NCBI RefSeq assembly: GCF_900111455.1
Contig: NZ_FOIE01000001.1
Location: 446,376-510,375, forward strand
Length of the DNA stretch: 64,000 bases
Direction: 5' to 3'
Origin: Geodermatophilus poikilotrophus
Lineage (GTDB): Bacteria > Actinomycetota > Actinomycetes > Mycobacteriales > Geodermatophilaceae
The notes under the pieces are model-generated. The model was not told the DNA's origin. It made no database searches and saw only the letters and a program-made list of their open reading frames with translations. The position numbers were made by a program, and so were the translations under genes. This document shows, piece after piece, positions 9,037 to 16,870 of the stretch (position 1 is its first letter; each line of letters begins with the position of its first letter).

Positions 9037-9260
9037 CCGACCTGTGGGAACGACCGGGCCACGGGCCGTCCGACCCGGAGGGCTACCTCATCGAGCAGAC
9101 CCCCGAGGGCTACCGGTGGACGTGCCGGGCCGACGGCCGCGCCGCAGGGCCGTTCGCCACCCGCACCGAGGCCGTCCTCGCCGCCGAGGCCGACCGCGAG
9201 GCCGGGGGCACCGGGAGGACCGAGCCGGGCGGGACGGCGGCTGGCACCATCCCGTCATGA
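9033..9260 (+). CDS. Small hypothetical protein
   Basis: A 75-residue protein starting at the GTG that overlaps the GDPD stop. It is rich in Trp, Tyr, Gly and acidic residues (EGYLIEQTPEGYRWTC) and has no membrane segment. Its 3' end overlaps the next gene by the four bases ATGA, so the three genes are probably translated as a unit. I recognise no family. Its position suggests an accessory role to the neighbouring phosphodiesterase or AhpD-like protein, but that is only context. Confidence 0.55.
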   Translation: MTDLWERPGHGPSDPEGYLIEQTPEGYRWTCRADGRAAGPFATRTEAVLAAEADREAGGTGRTEPGGTAAGTIPS

Positions 9261-9625
9261 GCTATGGCCACGCCGTCCAGGACGAACTCCGCGAACCCTC
9301 GCGCGCGCTGCGTCGCGCCATCCCCGAGGTCTACGACGGCTACCGCCAGATGCACACCGCCGCCTACGCCGCGGGCGCCCTGGACGAGAAGACCAAGGAG
9401 CTGATCGCGCTGGCCATCGCGGTCAGCAAGGAGTGCGACGGGTGCATCGCGTCCCACGCCCGCGGCGCCGCCCGCACCGGCGCCACCGAGGCGGAGGTCG
9501 CCGAAGCGCTCGGCGTCACCATCGCCATGAACGGTGGACCGGCCACCGTGTACGGTCCCCGCGCCTTCGCCGCCTACCAGGAGTTCGCCGAGCGAGCGGA
9601 ACGGACCGACAGCCAGCAGAGCTGA
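9257..9625 (+). CDS. AhpD/carboxymuconolactone decarboxylase-family protein
   Basis: A 122-residue CMD-fold protein with the redox signature KECDGCIASHARGA, that is Cys-x2-Cys-x3-His, typical of alkylhydroperoxidase AhpD-like proteins. Members use the cysteine pair to reduce peroxides or act as small disulfide reductants, usually as oligomers. The ATG overlaps the upstream stop by four bases. It ends 69 bases before the convergent serA. Real alkylhydroperoxidase activity would need a lipoyl or thioredoxin partner, and none is adjacent. Confidence 0.88.
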   Translation: MSYGHAVQDELREPSRALRRAIPEVYDGYRQMHTAAYAAGALDEKTKELIALAIAVSKECDGCIASHARGAARTGATEAEVAEALGVTIAMNGGPATVYGPRAFAAYQEFAERAERTDSQQS

Positions 9626-9693
9626 CCGGCGGGCCCCCCGTCGGGCCCGGGGCCCCGCGCGGGGACGGACCCCCGGCGGACCCGTGCGTGCGG

Positions 9694-10902
9694 TCAGCCG
9701 GTCCGGTGCCCGAAGGTCGTCAGGCGGACGGTCTCCGGGAGCGCTTGGAGCGCGGCCAGCAGCTCGGGGGGCAGCGCCGCGCCGACGTCGGTGACCGCGT
9801 ACCCCAGCTCACCGCGGGTGGCCAGCACCTGGCCGTCCACGTTGAGACCGTGCTCGCCGACCAGCGCGTCGGCGCGGGCGAGGACGCCGGGCACGTTGCG
9901 GTGCAGCAGCGCGAAGCGGGCCGCGGACGACCCGTGCAGGGCCACGGTGGGCAGGTTGACGCTCAGCGTCGTCGTCCCGGAGCCGGTGTAGTCGACGAGC
10001 TTGCCGGCGACGAACCGCCCGATGTCGTGCTGCGCCTCCTGGGTCGACCCGCCGACGTGCGGCGTGAGGATGACGTTGGGCAGGCCGCGCAGCACGGAGC
10101 CGAACGCGTCGCCCTGCTCGCGCGGCTCCTCGGGGAACACGTCGACCGCGGCGCCGGCGATGTGGCCGCTGAGGACGTGGTCGCGGAGCGCCTCGTGGTC
10201 GACGACGAACCCGCGCGAGAGGTTGAGGAACAGGCTGCGCCGGCGCATCCGGGCGAACTGCTCGGCGCCGAACAGGCCCGCGTTGCCGGCGCGCCCGTCG
10301 ACGTGCAGCGTCACGGTCTCCGCCCGCTCCAGCAGCTCCTCGAGGCTGCCGCAGGCCTCCGCGTTGCCCAGCGCGAGCTTGTCCTCGAGGTCGTAGAACA
10401 GCACCCGCATGCCCAGCGCCTCGGCGAGCACCGAGAGCTGGCTGCCGATGTTGCCGTAGCCGACGATGCCGAGGGTCCGCCCGCGGATCTCGTGGCTGCC
10501 GGCCGCCGACTTGTCCCAGGTCCCGGCGTGCAGCGCGCGGTCCCGGTCGACCAGCCGGCGGGCCAGGATGATGATCTCCGCGATGGCCATCTCCACCACG
10601 CTGCGGGTGTTGGAGTAGGGCGCGTTGAACACCGCCACCCCGCAGCCGGCCGCCGTGGCGAGGTCGATCTGGTTGGTGCCGATGCAGAAGGCCCCCACCG
10701 CCGCCAGGCCGGGACGGCGGCGCAGGACCTCCGCGGTCACCTGGGTCTTCGACCGGATGCCCAGCACGTCGACGCCGTCGAGCGCGGCGATCAGGTCGGC
10801 CTCGTCCAGCGCCCCCCGCAGCGACTCGGTCGCGAAGCCGGCCGATCCGAGCAGGTCGGCCGCCACCGGGTCGATGTTCTCCAGCAGCAGGGCTCTCGGC
10901 AC
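9694..10902 (-). CDS. serA: D-3-phosphoglycerate dehydrogenase
   Basis: A 402-residue NAD-dependent dehydrogenase for the first step of serine synthesis (3-phosphoglycerate to 3-phosphohydroxypyruvate). The Rossmann motif is GIVGYGNIGSQL, the substrate/cofactor Arg is in LNLSRGFVVD, and the catalytic His is in LTPHVGGSTQEAQ. The C-terminal ~75 residues form a regulatory ACT domain (RNVPGVLARADALVGE), giving the E. coli-type short architecture rather than the long mycobacterial type. The GTG start at 10902 has an AGGAGG site. An open frame extends upstream but is not coding-like. Confidence 0.92.
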   Translation of the reverse strand: MPRALLLENIDPVAADLLGSAGFATESLRGALDEADLIAALDGVDVLGIRSKTQVTAEVLRRRPGLAAVGAFCIGTNQIDLATAAGCGVAVFNAPYSNTRSVVEMAIAEIIILARRLVDRDRALHAGTWDKSAAGSHEIRGRTLGIVGYGNIGSQLSVLAEALGMRVLFYDLEDKLALGNAEACGSLEELLERAETVTLHVDGRAGNAGLFGAEQFARMRRRSLFLNLSRGFVVDHEALRDHVLSGHIAGAAVDVFPEEPREQGDAFGSVLRGLPNVILTPHVGGSTQEAQHDIGRFVAGKLVDYTGSGTTTLSVNLPTVALHGSSAARFALLHRNVPGVLARADALVGEHGLNVDGQVLATRGELGYAVTDVGAALPPELLAALQALPETVRLTTFGHRTG

Positions 10903-10999
10903 GCTCAGGGACCTCCTCGACCGCGGGCCACCGGCGGGCCACGTCGGCAGGAGTATCCCGTCGCGGCGGGGAGGCGCCGGCGACCGGGGTGGCCGACGG

Positions 11000-11734
11000 T
11001 CAGCCCGGGCGGCCGCGGGCGACGCCGAGGTGGTGCGTCGCGGCCTCGCCGAGGGCGGCGGCGTCGACGGCGACCGTGACGATGGTCGCGCCCTCGGCGG
11101 CGTGAGCGGCGGCCTCCTCGCCGCTGCGGGCGTGGACGCCGACGGGGACGCCCGCGGCGCCGGCCCGGGCGACGATCGAGGACAGCACGGCGCGCAGCTC
11201 CTCCCGGCGTTCCGCACCGGTCAGCTGCAAGGACAGGGAGAGGTCGCCCGGACCGACGTACACGCCGTCCAGTCCCTCGACGGCGAGGACCGCGTCGAGG
11301 TCGTCGAGCGCGGTCGCCGCCTCCACCATCACGATCACCAGCGGCTGGTCGGCTCCGCCGGAGAGCCGCCCGATCGACCGCGTCCCGGCCGGGGCGTACC
11401 GGCAGGCGGCGACGACCTCCCGGGCGTGGCCGGCGTCGCGCACGTTGGGCACGACGACGCCACGGGCACCCAGGTCGAGCGGTCGCCCCACGTCGGCGAA
11501 GGCGGGGCTGCGGGTCCGGACCAGCGGCACCGAGCCCGCCGCGGTGATCGCCGCCGCGACGCCCGGCAGGTCGGCCTCGGCCGTCGCGCCGTGCTGCAGG
11601 TCGACGACGACGAAGTCCGCGCCGGTGCGGGCCAGCACCTCGCCGGTCACCGCGCCGGGCAGCTGGCTCCACAGGCCGTGGCACGCCCGGCCCTCGGACC
11701 ACCGCTGCCGCAGGTCCACCTCGCTGATCGCCAT
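11000..11734 (-). CDS. HpcH/HpaI-family aldolase (2-oxo acid aldolase)
   Basis: A 244-residue TIM-barrel class II aldolase of the 4-hydroxy-2-oxoheptanedioate/2-keto-3-deoxy-L-rhamnonate aldolase group. Signatures are VVDLQHG near the N-terminus (catalytic His), VIVMVEAATALDDLDAV with the metal-binding Glu, and YVGPGDLSLSL with the metal-binding Asp. Such enzymes cleave 4-hydroxy-2-oxo acids to pyruvate and an aldehyde. It is not near other catabolic genes, so the physiological substrate is open. Its position behind an alpha/beta hydrolase gene on the same strand is probably coincidental. Confidence 0.88.
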   Translation of the reverse strand: MAISEVDLRQRWSEGRACHGLWSQLPGAVTGEVLARTGADFVVVDLQHGATAEADLPGVAAAITAAGSVPLVRTRSPAFADVGRPLDLGARGVVVPNVRDAGHAREVVAACRYAPAGTRSIGRLSGGADQPLVIVMVEAATALDDLDAVLAVEGLDGVYVGPGDLSLSLQLTGAERREELRAVLSSIVARAGAAGVPVGVHARSGEEAAAHAAEGATIVTVAVDAAALGEAATHHLGVARGRPG

Positions 11735-11864
11735 CCCCGGCCCACCCCTCCTCCGGCTCCTCGCCCCGGCGGCGTCGGCCACCGCCCCGGGACGATCCTG
11801 CTCGGGGGGGCCGGTGCACGCGACCGAGGCCGCGGACCCGCGGGCAGGGAGCAGGCGGACCGGA

Positions 11865-12689
11865 TCACGGTCCGGGGGTCGCGGTGGCGAGCTCGACGAC
11901 GGCGTCCACCAGTGCCCCGCCGTCCAGCAGGACGGCGTCGTTGTGGCCGGCACCGGGGACCTCCACCCGGCGGTGCAACCGCGCCGCGGCGTCGGCCACC
12001 TGCCGGCTCTGCTCCGGGGGCACGATCGTGTCGGCGGTGCCGTAGACCACCGTGGTGGGCGCCCGGACCTCGGCGACCTGCGCGGCGACCGGGTAACGGT
12101 CGCGCAGCAGCGACCGGACCGGGAGGAACGGGTAGTGCACCTCGCCGACGGCGGCCAGGTCGACGAACGGCGAGCGGAGCAGCAGGCCGGCCGGGGGGTG
12201 GTCGACGGCGAGCCCCGTGACGACGGCGCAGCCCAGGCTCTCGCCGTAGTAGACGAGCCGCTCCTCGGGGACGCCGGCCTCCTCCAGCAGGTGGCTGCGC
12301 GCCGCCCGGACGTCGAGGGCCAGGCCCTCCTCGCTGGGGCTGCCGGGGTTCCCGCCGTAGCCGCGGTAGTCGAACAGCAGCACCGCGAGCCCGGCCGCGG
12401 ACAGGGCCCGCGCGAGCGGCGCCCGCATCCCGCGGTGCCCGCCGTTGCCGTTGGCCACGAGGACGGCGGGGGCGTCGTCCGTGGGGCCGGGGACGAACCA
12501 GGCGCCCAGGGTCAGGCCGTCGGCGGTGGTCAGCTCGACGTCCCGGCCACCCGGGACGGCGTCGGCGGCGGCCGGCACGGGACCGCCGTCCGGCAGGTAG
12601 ACCAGGCGTCGCTGGAACGCCCACAGCAGACCCACCAGCACAGCCAACAGGACGGCGACGGCCACCGCCGTCCGCAGCACGCGCAGCAC
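11865..12689 (-). CDS. Membrane-anchored alpha/beta hydrolase
   Basis: A 274-residue hydrolase. An N-terminal hydrophobic segment at about residues 6-23 (AVAVAVLLAVLVGLLWAF) should anchor it in the membrane with the catalytic domain outside. The nucleophile elbow is YYGESLGCAV (Ser), and catalytic Asp and His are suggested by VVYGTADTIVPP and VPGAGHNDAVL. It resembles the ABHD13/YfhR-like alpha/beta hydrolase group, whose substrates are largely unknown. The start is the outermost GTG in frame. The integrase gene lies 44 bases upstream on the same strand. Confidence 0.8.
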   Translation of the reverse strand: MLRVLRTAVAVAVLLAVLVGLLWAFQRRLVYLPDGGPVPAAADAVPGGRDVELTTADGLTLGAWFVPGPTDDAPAVLVANGNGGHRGMRAPLARALSAAGLAVLLFDYRGYGGNPGSPSEEGLALDVRAARSHLLEEAGVPEERLVYYGESLGCAVVTGLAVDHPPAGLLLRSPFVDLAAVGEVHYPFLPVRSLLRDRYPVAAQVAEVRAPTTVVYGTADTIVPPEQSRQVADAAARLHRRVEVPGAGHNDAVLLDGGALVDAVVELATATPGP

Positions 12690-12733
12690 GGCTCCATGGT
12701 GGTCGCGGGGCCGCGGCTGCCGCCGCCGGCCGG

Positions 12734-13762
12734 TCAGAGCCCCAGGGAGCCGGAGGCGGGGTCGGCCCAGCGGCTGGAGGCGTCGTAGGTGCGGACGACC
12801 AGGGACTTCCACCGCCCGGTCCGGCTGATCTCCTTCTCGGACACGCCCTGGGCGTAGGCGGTGGTGGCGAAGCCGCGGCGCAGCGAGTGCGGCGACAGGC
12901 CCGCGGTGGAGACCCCGGCTCGTCCGGCGGCGCGCTCCAGCACGAGGTCGACGCTGCGGGTGGTCAGCGCGGTCGTCCCGAGCCGCTGGGTGCGCCCCTT
13001 GCCCACCGACCGGAACAGGGGGCCGGAGGTGACGCCCTGCGCGGCCAGCGCGGCCAGCCAGGCACGCACGGCGCGGACGGGGCAGGTGACCTCCCGGACC
13101 CCCTCGGCCAGGGCGAGGGTCTCCCCCGCGCCGTCCTGGTCGGTCTTGGAGAACCGCACCAGGACGTCGAGGCCGCCGTGCCCGGCCGGGGTGAGGTCCT
13201 CGACCCGCAGCGCGCACAGGTCCGAGGCCCGCAGGCCCAGCGCGTAGCCCACCAGGATCAGGCAGCGGTCGCGCGTTCCGCCGAGGGTCGCGGGGAGGTC
13301 CTCGACCAGTGCCCGGACGGTCGCGGTGTCCACCGCGCGGGCCCGCCGCGGCCGGGAGCCGGCACGGGCGGCCGTGCGGCGGATCCCGGCCATGGTCCGC
13401 CGCACCCCCTCGCTGCCGCCGGGTGGCAGGTGGCCGGCGCTGCGGTGGGCGTCGTTGAGCGCCGCCAGCCGCCGGGCGATGTAGCTGGTGCTGCGGCCCT
13501 CGTCGGCCATCGTGGCCAGCCACGCGGCGACGGTCAGCGGGTCGGCGGGCAGCACGGAGGACAGCGACCGACCGGCGCACCAGGCCGCCCACGCCCGCAT
13601 GTCGCGCGCGTAGGACTTCCGGGTGTTCTCGGCCTGCGCCGAGGCGAGGTAGTCGCTCACGAGGGCCAGTTCGACGGGCGACAGCAGCCCCTCGTTGCCC
13701 AACGGCTGCGGGACGACTGCGGTCTCCGCGACGTCGTCGTGCGGGCCAGTCCGAGAGGTCAC
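12734..13762 (-). CDS. Tyrosine-type site-specific recombinase/integrase
   Basis: A 342-residue recombinase. The N-terminal SAM-like core-binding domain spans about 25-110, and the catalytic domain about 145-330. Catalytic residues are visible: Arg in YALGLRASDLCALR, Lys in RFSKTDQ, His-x2-Arg in LSPHSLRRGFATT, Trp in SRTGRWKS in place of the second His, and the nucleophile Tyr in VVRTYDASSRW. The GTG at 13762 is preferred to one ten codons upstream because it has AGGAGG at proper spacing. With the endonuclease VII gene next door it suggests an old integrated element. A chromosomal XerC/D role is unlikely given the divergent sequence. Confidence 0.85.
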   Translation of the reverse strand: MTSRTGPHDDVAETAVVPQPLGNEGLLSPVELALVSDYLASAQAENTRKSYARDMRAWAAWCAGRSLSSVLPADPLTVAAWLATMADEGRSTSYIARRLAALNDAHRSAGHLPPGGSEGVRRTMAGIRRTAARAGSRPRRARAVDTATVRALVEDLPATLGGTRDRCLILVGYALGLRASDLCALRVEDLTPAGHGGLDVLVRFSKTDQDGAGETLALAEGVREVTCPVRAVRAWLAALAAQGVTSGPLFRSVGKGRTQRLGTTALTTRSVDLVLERAAGRAGVSTAGLSPHSLRRGFATTAYAQGVSEKEISRTGRWKSLVVRTYDASSRWADPASGSLGL

Positions 13763-13898
13763 GGAGGTCCTCCTGCTGGCGTCCAGGAGCACGATTCGTG
13801 GTTGTCCTCTGAGTCGATCGGGAATGTCGCCTCACGTGCCTGCATCATGATCGTTCTAGTCGGCACCCGGCACCCCACTCCCGGCGTCGGTTCGCTCA
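13763..13898. other. Lower-G+C intergenic stretch between integrase and endonuclease
   Basis: About 135 bases with visibly more A/T than the surroundings (for example GATTCGTGGTTGTCCTCTGAG and TGCATCATGATCGTTC). It includes the leader of the integrase. No attachment-site core or repeat could be identified by eye. Confidence 0.5.
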
Positions 13899-14351
13899 TC
13901 AGCAGCACTTCCACTGGCGCACGTACTCCGCGGCCAGTGCGAGGAGGTCGGCGTTGTTCTCCGCGTGACCGACCAGGACGTTGCACCGGTGGCAGATCAG
14001 ACTGCGCGTGAGCCCCGAGGTGTGGCAGTGGTCGACCACCAACTTGACCGTGCTGACCGCGGGTGAGCCATCACGCCGGGGGCGCCCAGTGGTGAGCAGC
14101 GGCAGGTCGTCTTCGTGGGCTCGACACAATGCGCAGCGGTATCCCTGGTCCTCGCGCATCCGGTCGTATGTGGCAGCGGTGACGCCGTAACGGCGCTCGA
14201 GGTCTGAGTTGCGGCGAGTGTGCCGGTTGCGCTCCTCCCATCTCCGCTTGCTCTCGGCTACGACGGCAAGAGTGCAAGGGCAGGTCCGCCATGTGCCTCG
14301 AGGTTGTCCGCAGGTGTGTTCAATCCGGTTGCGCCCCACTGCTCGCCTCAT
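13899..14351 (-). CDS. Endonuclease VII-like HNH nuclease
   Basis: A 150-residue protein matching the phage recombination endonuclease VII family. Its signature runs from YRCALCRAHEDD through LVVDHCHTSGLTRSLICHRCN to VGHAENN. Four cysteines in two CxxC pairs bind structural zinc, and DHCHTSG is the beta-beta-alpha-metal catalytic part. Family members resolve branched DNA or nick DNA and are common in actinophages. The N-terminal ~40 residues (RNRIEHTCGQPRGTWRTC) look degraded relative to the usual zinc-binding start, so a shorter start is possible. Base composition is less GC-rich than neighbours, consistent with transfer. Confidence 0.8.
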   Translation of the reverse strand: MRRAVGRNRIEHTCGQPRGTWRTCPCTLAVVAESKRRWEERNRHTRRNSDLERRYGVTAATYDRMREDQGYRCALCRAHEDDLPLLTTGRPRRDGSPAVSTVKLVVDHCHTSGLTRSLICHRCNVLVGHAENNADLLALAAEYVRQWKCC

Positions 14352-14472
14352 CCCCGTGCCGGTCGATCACTACCGATAAACACCCTATCTACGAAGTCAT
14401 CTGTGGGCCGGGCTCAGCACATTGTCGGATGAATGAATGCACGGACCGGACATTTGACTATGGTCAGCGAGC

Positions 14473-15678
14473 ATGACGGCGGCGGACGGGACCCAGGACG
14501 ACCGCCGCTGCGCCTTCCCGGGCTGCCCGGCTCCGCCGCGGCCGCGGATCCCCGGGCGGAGCGGCCCGGCTCCCAAGTTCTGCACCCGCCCCGACCACAA
14601 CCCGGAGTCGGCGCGCCAGGCCCGCGCTCGCGTGTCCGGGCAGCGGTCCACCGGTGTCGTGGCCACGGCCGGGGCGCTGGGCGAGGACCTGCCGCCGGAG
14701 GGCCGGGTCCGGCAGCTGGTGGGCCGGTGGGCTGCGGCGACCCGGGAGGCCGCCGTCGCGGCCGAGGCGCAGGCCGCGCTGCTCACCGCCGCCGTCGAGG
14801 CGCTGGACGAGTACCGGGACGAGACGACCGTGGAGGCCCGGCTCACCCAGGCCAGGTCCGACGTCGACGCCGCGCAGGCCGCGCGGCTGCGGGCCGAGGA
14901 GCAGGCCCGGCTGGCCGGGCAGCTCCGCGCGGAGGCCGAGGCGGCGCGGCAGGCCGCCGAGCGCGACGCCGCGGCCGCCCGGGACGACGCCGAGCAGCGG
15001 ATCGCCGGGGCCCGGGCCGACGCCGAGCAGCGGATCGCGGAGGCGCGGGGGGAGGCGGCGCACCTCAGCCGGCTCGCCGAGGAGGCGCGCGACGCGGCCG
15101 AGACCGCCCGCCGGGAGGCGGAGTCCGAGCGCGACCGGGCCGGAGCCGAACGCGCCGCCGCCCTGGCCCGGGCCGCCGACGCGGACCTGCACCGCCGGGC
15201 CGCCGAGGCCGACGCCGCGGCCGCGCGCCGGGCCGAGCGGCGCGCCCGCGAGGAGGCCGCCCGCGAGCACGACGCCCTCGTCGAGGCCCGCGCGCAGTGG
15301 GGCGTCACCGAGCGCACCCTCACCGAGGCCGTGCAGGCCCGGACGGAGCAGCGCGACGCGGCCGCTGCCGCTGGGGACGAGGCGCGGGCCGCCGCGGCCG
15401 CCGCGCGGGAGCAGGCCCGCGACGCCGAACGGGAACGGGACGCAGCCCGGCGCGCGGAGCAGGACGCGCGGACCGCGGCGGACGGCGCGGCCAGCCGGGC
15501 GGCGACCGCCGAGCAGGGCCGCCTGGAGGCCCTCACCGACGCGGCCCGGGCCGTCCAGCGCGCGGAGGACGCCGACCGCCGCGCGACCGGTGCCGAGGCG
15601 ACGGCGCGCGAGGCGAGCGAGCGGGTCGGCGCGCTGACCGCCGAGCTGGAGTCGCTCCGCGCCCGGCGGCGGCACTGA
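14473..15678 (+). CDS. Coiled-coil protein with N-terminal zinc-knuckle-like motif
   Basis: A 401-residue protein of unknown function. Residues 13-42 show C13-x4-C18-x18-C37-x4-H42 (CAFPGC, then KFCTRPDH), a plausible zinc site. From about residue 80 to the end it is almost entirely Ala/Glu/Arg/Asp with heptad character, an uninterrupted coiled coil of some 300 residues. A 20-bp stretch encoding DAEQRIA is duplicated around 14987-15040. KfrA-like and phage or plasmid partition proteins have similar coiled coils, but I see no helix-turn-helix. It lies beside the endonuclease VII and integrase genes and may belong to that element. Confidence 0.75.
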   Translation: MTAADGTQDDRRCAFPGCPAPPRPRIPGRSGPAPKFCTRPDHNPESARQARARVSGQRSTGVVATAGALGEDLPPEGRVRQLVGRWAAATREAAVAAEAQAALLTAAVEALDEYRDETTVEARLTQARSDVDAAQAARLRAEEQARLAGQLRAEAEAARQAAERDAAAARDDAEQRIAGARADAEQRIAEARGEAAHLSRLAEEARDAAETARREAESERDRAGAERAAALARAADADLHRRAAEADAAAARRAERRAREEAAREHDALVEARAQWGVTERTLTEAVQARTEQRDAAAAAGDEARAAAAAAREQARDAERERDAARRAEQDARTAADGAASRAATAEQGRLEALTDAARAVQRAEDADRRATGAEATAREASERVGALTAELESLRARRRH

Positions 15679-15844
15679 CCCCGGGAGGCGCTCCGGTCCG
15701 CGCCGGGGGACGGTCGGCGGTGGCCGGGGCCGGAGGCCCGAGCGAGGGGCCGGGCGGCATGGCGTCGGACCGGTCGGGTAGTACGTGTCTTCACCGAGGG
15801 CGGCGCGGCAAGGAGTCGACCCTTCCGAGGACTGGACTCCAGAC

Positions 15845-16870
15845 ATGAGCGGTAACGCCACACACCGGTTCGGCAACACGGCCGTCCTGGCACTGCAGAC
15901 GACCGACGCCACGCGGGTCGTCACCTCCGACGCGCTCGACGACGCGCTCGCCGACACCTACAAGCGGGTGGGGCTGCGGCCCGGCCTGCTCGAGCGCCTC
16001 GCCGGCATCCGGGAGCGCCGCTGGTGGGGCGAGGGCGTCACGTTCGTCGACGGCGCCGCCGAGGCCGGTGCCAAGGCGATCAGCGAGAGCGGGGTCGACC
16101 CGGCCGGGATCGGCGTCATGATCAACACCTCGGTCAGCCGCAGGTGGCTCGAGCCCTCGACGGCGGTCGCCGTCCACCACGCGCTCGGCCTGCCGCGGTC
16201 GTGCCAGAACTTCGACGTCACGAACGCCTGCCTGGGCTTCGTCAACGGCATGGAGCTCGCGGCCGCCATGATCGACTCCGGGCTGGTCGAGCACGCCCTG
16301 GTCGTCAACGGCGAGGACGCCCAGCCGGTCCAGGAGCGCACGCTCGACCGGCTCAACCAGCCGGGCACCGGCTCCAAGGACGTGATCGCGCAGTTCGCCA
16401 CGCTCACCCTGGGCTCCGGCGCCGTCGCGATGGTGCTGGGCCGGGCCGACCGGCACCCGGAGGGACACCGCCTGGTCGCGTCGGTGAGCCGGGCGGGCAC
16501 CGAGCACCACAATCTGTGCGTCGGCGACAACGACCTGATGCGCACCGACCTCAAGGGGCTCCTCGACGCCGGGCTCGCCCTGTCCGAGGACATGTGGGCC
16601 GACGCCGCGGCGGAGGTCGACTGGGCCGGCGGGATGAGCCGCTACATCGTCCACCAGGTCTCCAAGGTGCACACCCAGGCGATGTGCGACCGGTTCGCCA
16701 TCGACCCGGCGCTGGTGCCGACGACCTTCCCGACCCGGGGCAACCTGGGCCCGGCGTCGGTCCCCTACACGCTCGCCGGCGAGCAGGACTCGCTGGTCGG
16801 CGGCGACCGGGTGCTCCTCATGGGCATCGGCTCGGGCCTCAACGTCTCCTGCCTCGAGCTCGCCTGGTGA
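15845..16870 (+). CDS. oleA: OleA: acyl-CoA head-to-head condensing thiolase-fold enzyme
   Basis: A 341-residue thiolase-superfamily protein that joins two fatty acyl-CoAs by non-decarboxylative Claisen condensation to a 2-alkyl-3-keto acid, the first step of long-chain olefin synthesis. The triad is C129 (DVTNACLGF), H270 (YIVHQVSK) and N300 (TRGNLGPAS). E103 in WLEPST sits 26 residues before the Cys, exactly as the special glutamate E117 does relative to C143 in Xanthomonas OleA, which separates OleA from FabH. The ATG beginning MSGNATHRFG is typical of actinobacterial OleA. The gene overlaps oleBC by GTGA, so translation is coupled. Confidence 0.93.
   Translation: MSGNATHRFGNTAVLALQTTDATRVVTSDALDDALADTYKRVGLRPGLLERLAGIRERRWWGEGVTFVDGAAEAGAKAISESGVDPAGIGVMINTSVSRRWLEPSTAVAVHHALGLPRSCQNFDVTNACLGFVNGMELAAAMIDSGLVEHALVVNGEDAQPVQERTLDRLNQPGTGSKDVIAQFATLTLGSGAVAMVLGRADRHPEGHRLVASVSRAGTEHHNLCVGDNDLMRTDLKGLLDAGLALSEDMWADAAAEVDWAGGMSRYIVHQVSKVHTQAMCDRFAIDPALVPTTFPTRGNLGPASVPYTLAGEQDSLVGGDRVLLMGIGSGLNVSCLELAW

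Noticed and set aside
9626..9693. GC-palindromic stretch between the AhpD-like gene and serA as a terminator
   Set aside because: Several overlapping GGGCCC/CCCCGCGCGGGG palindromes exist, but no single stem with a proper loop stands out, so I do not list it as a terminator.
14987..15040. Duplicated 20-bp segment in the coiled-coil gene as a CRISPR or mobile repeat
   Set aside because: It is an in-frame heptad-type duplication within a coding coiled coil. No regular spacer array exists anywhere in the window.
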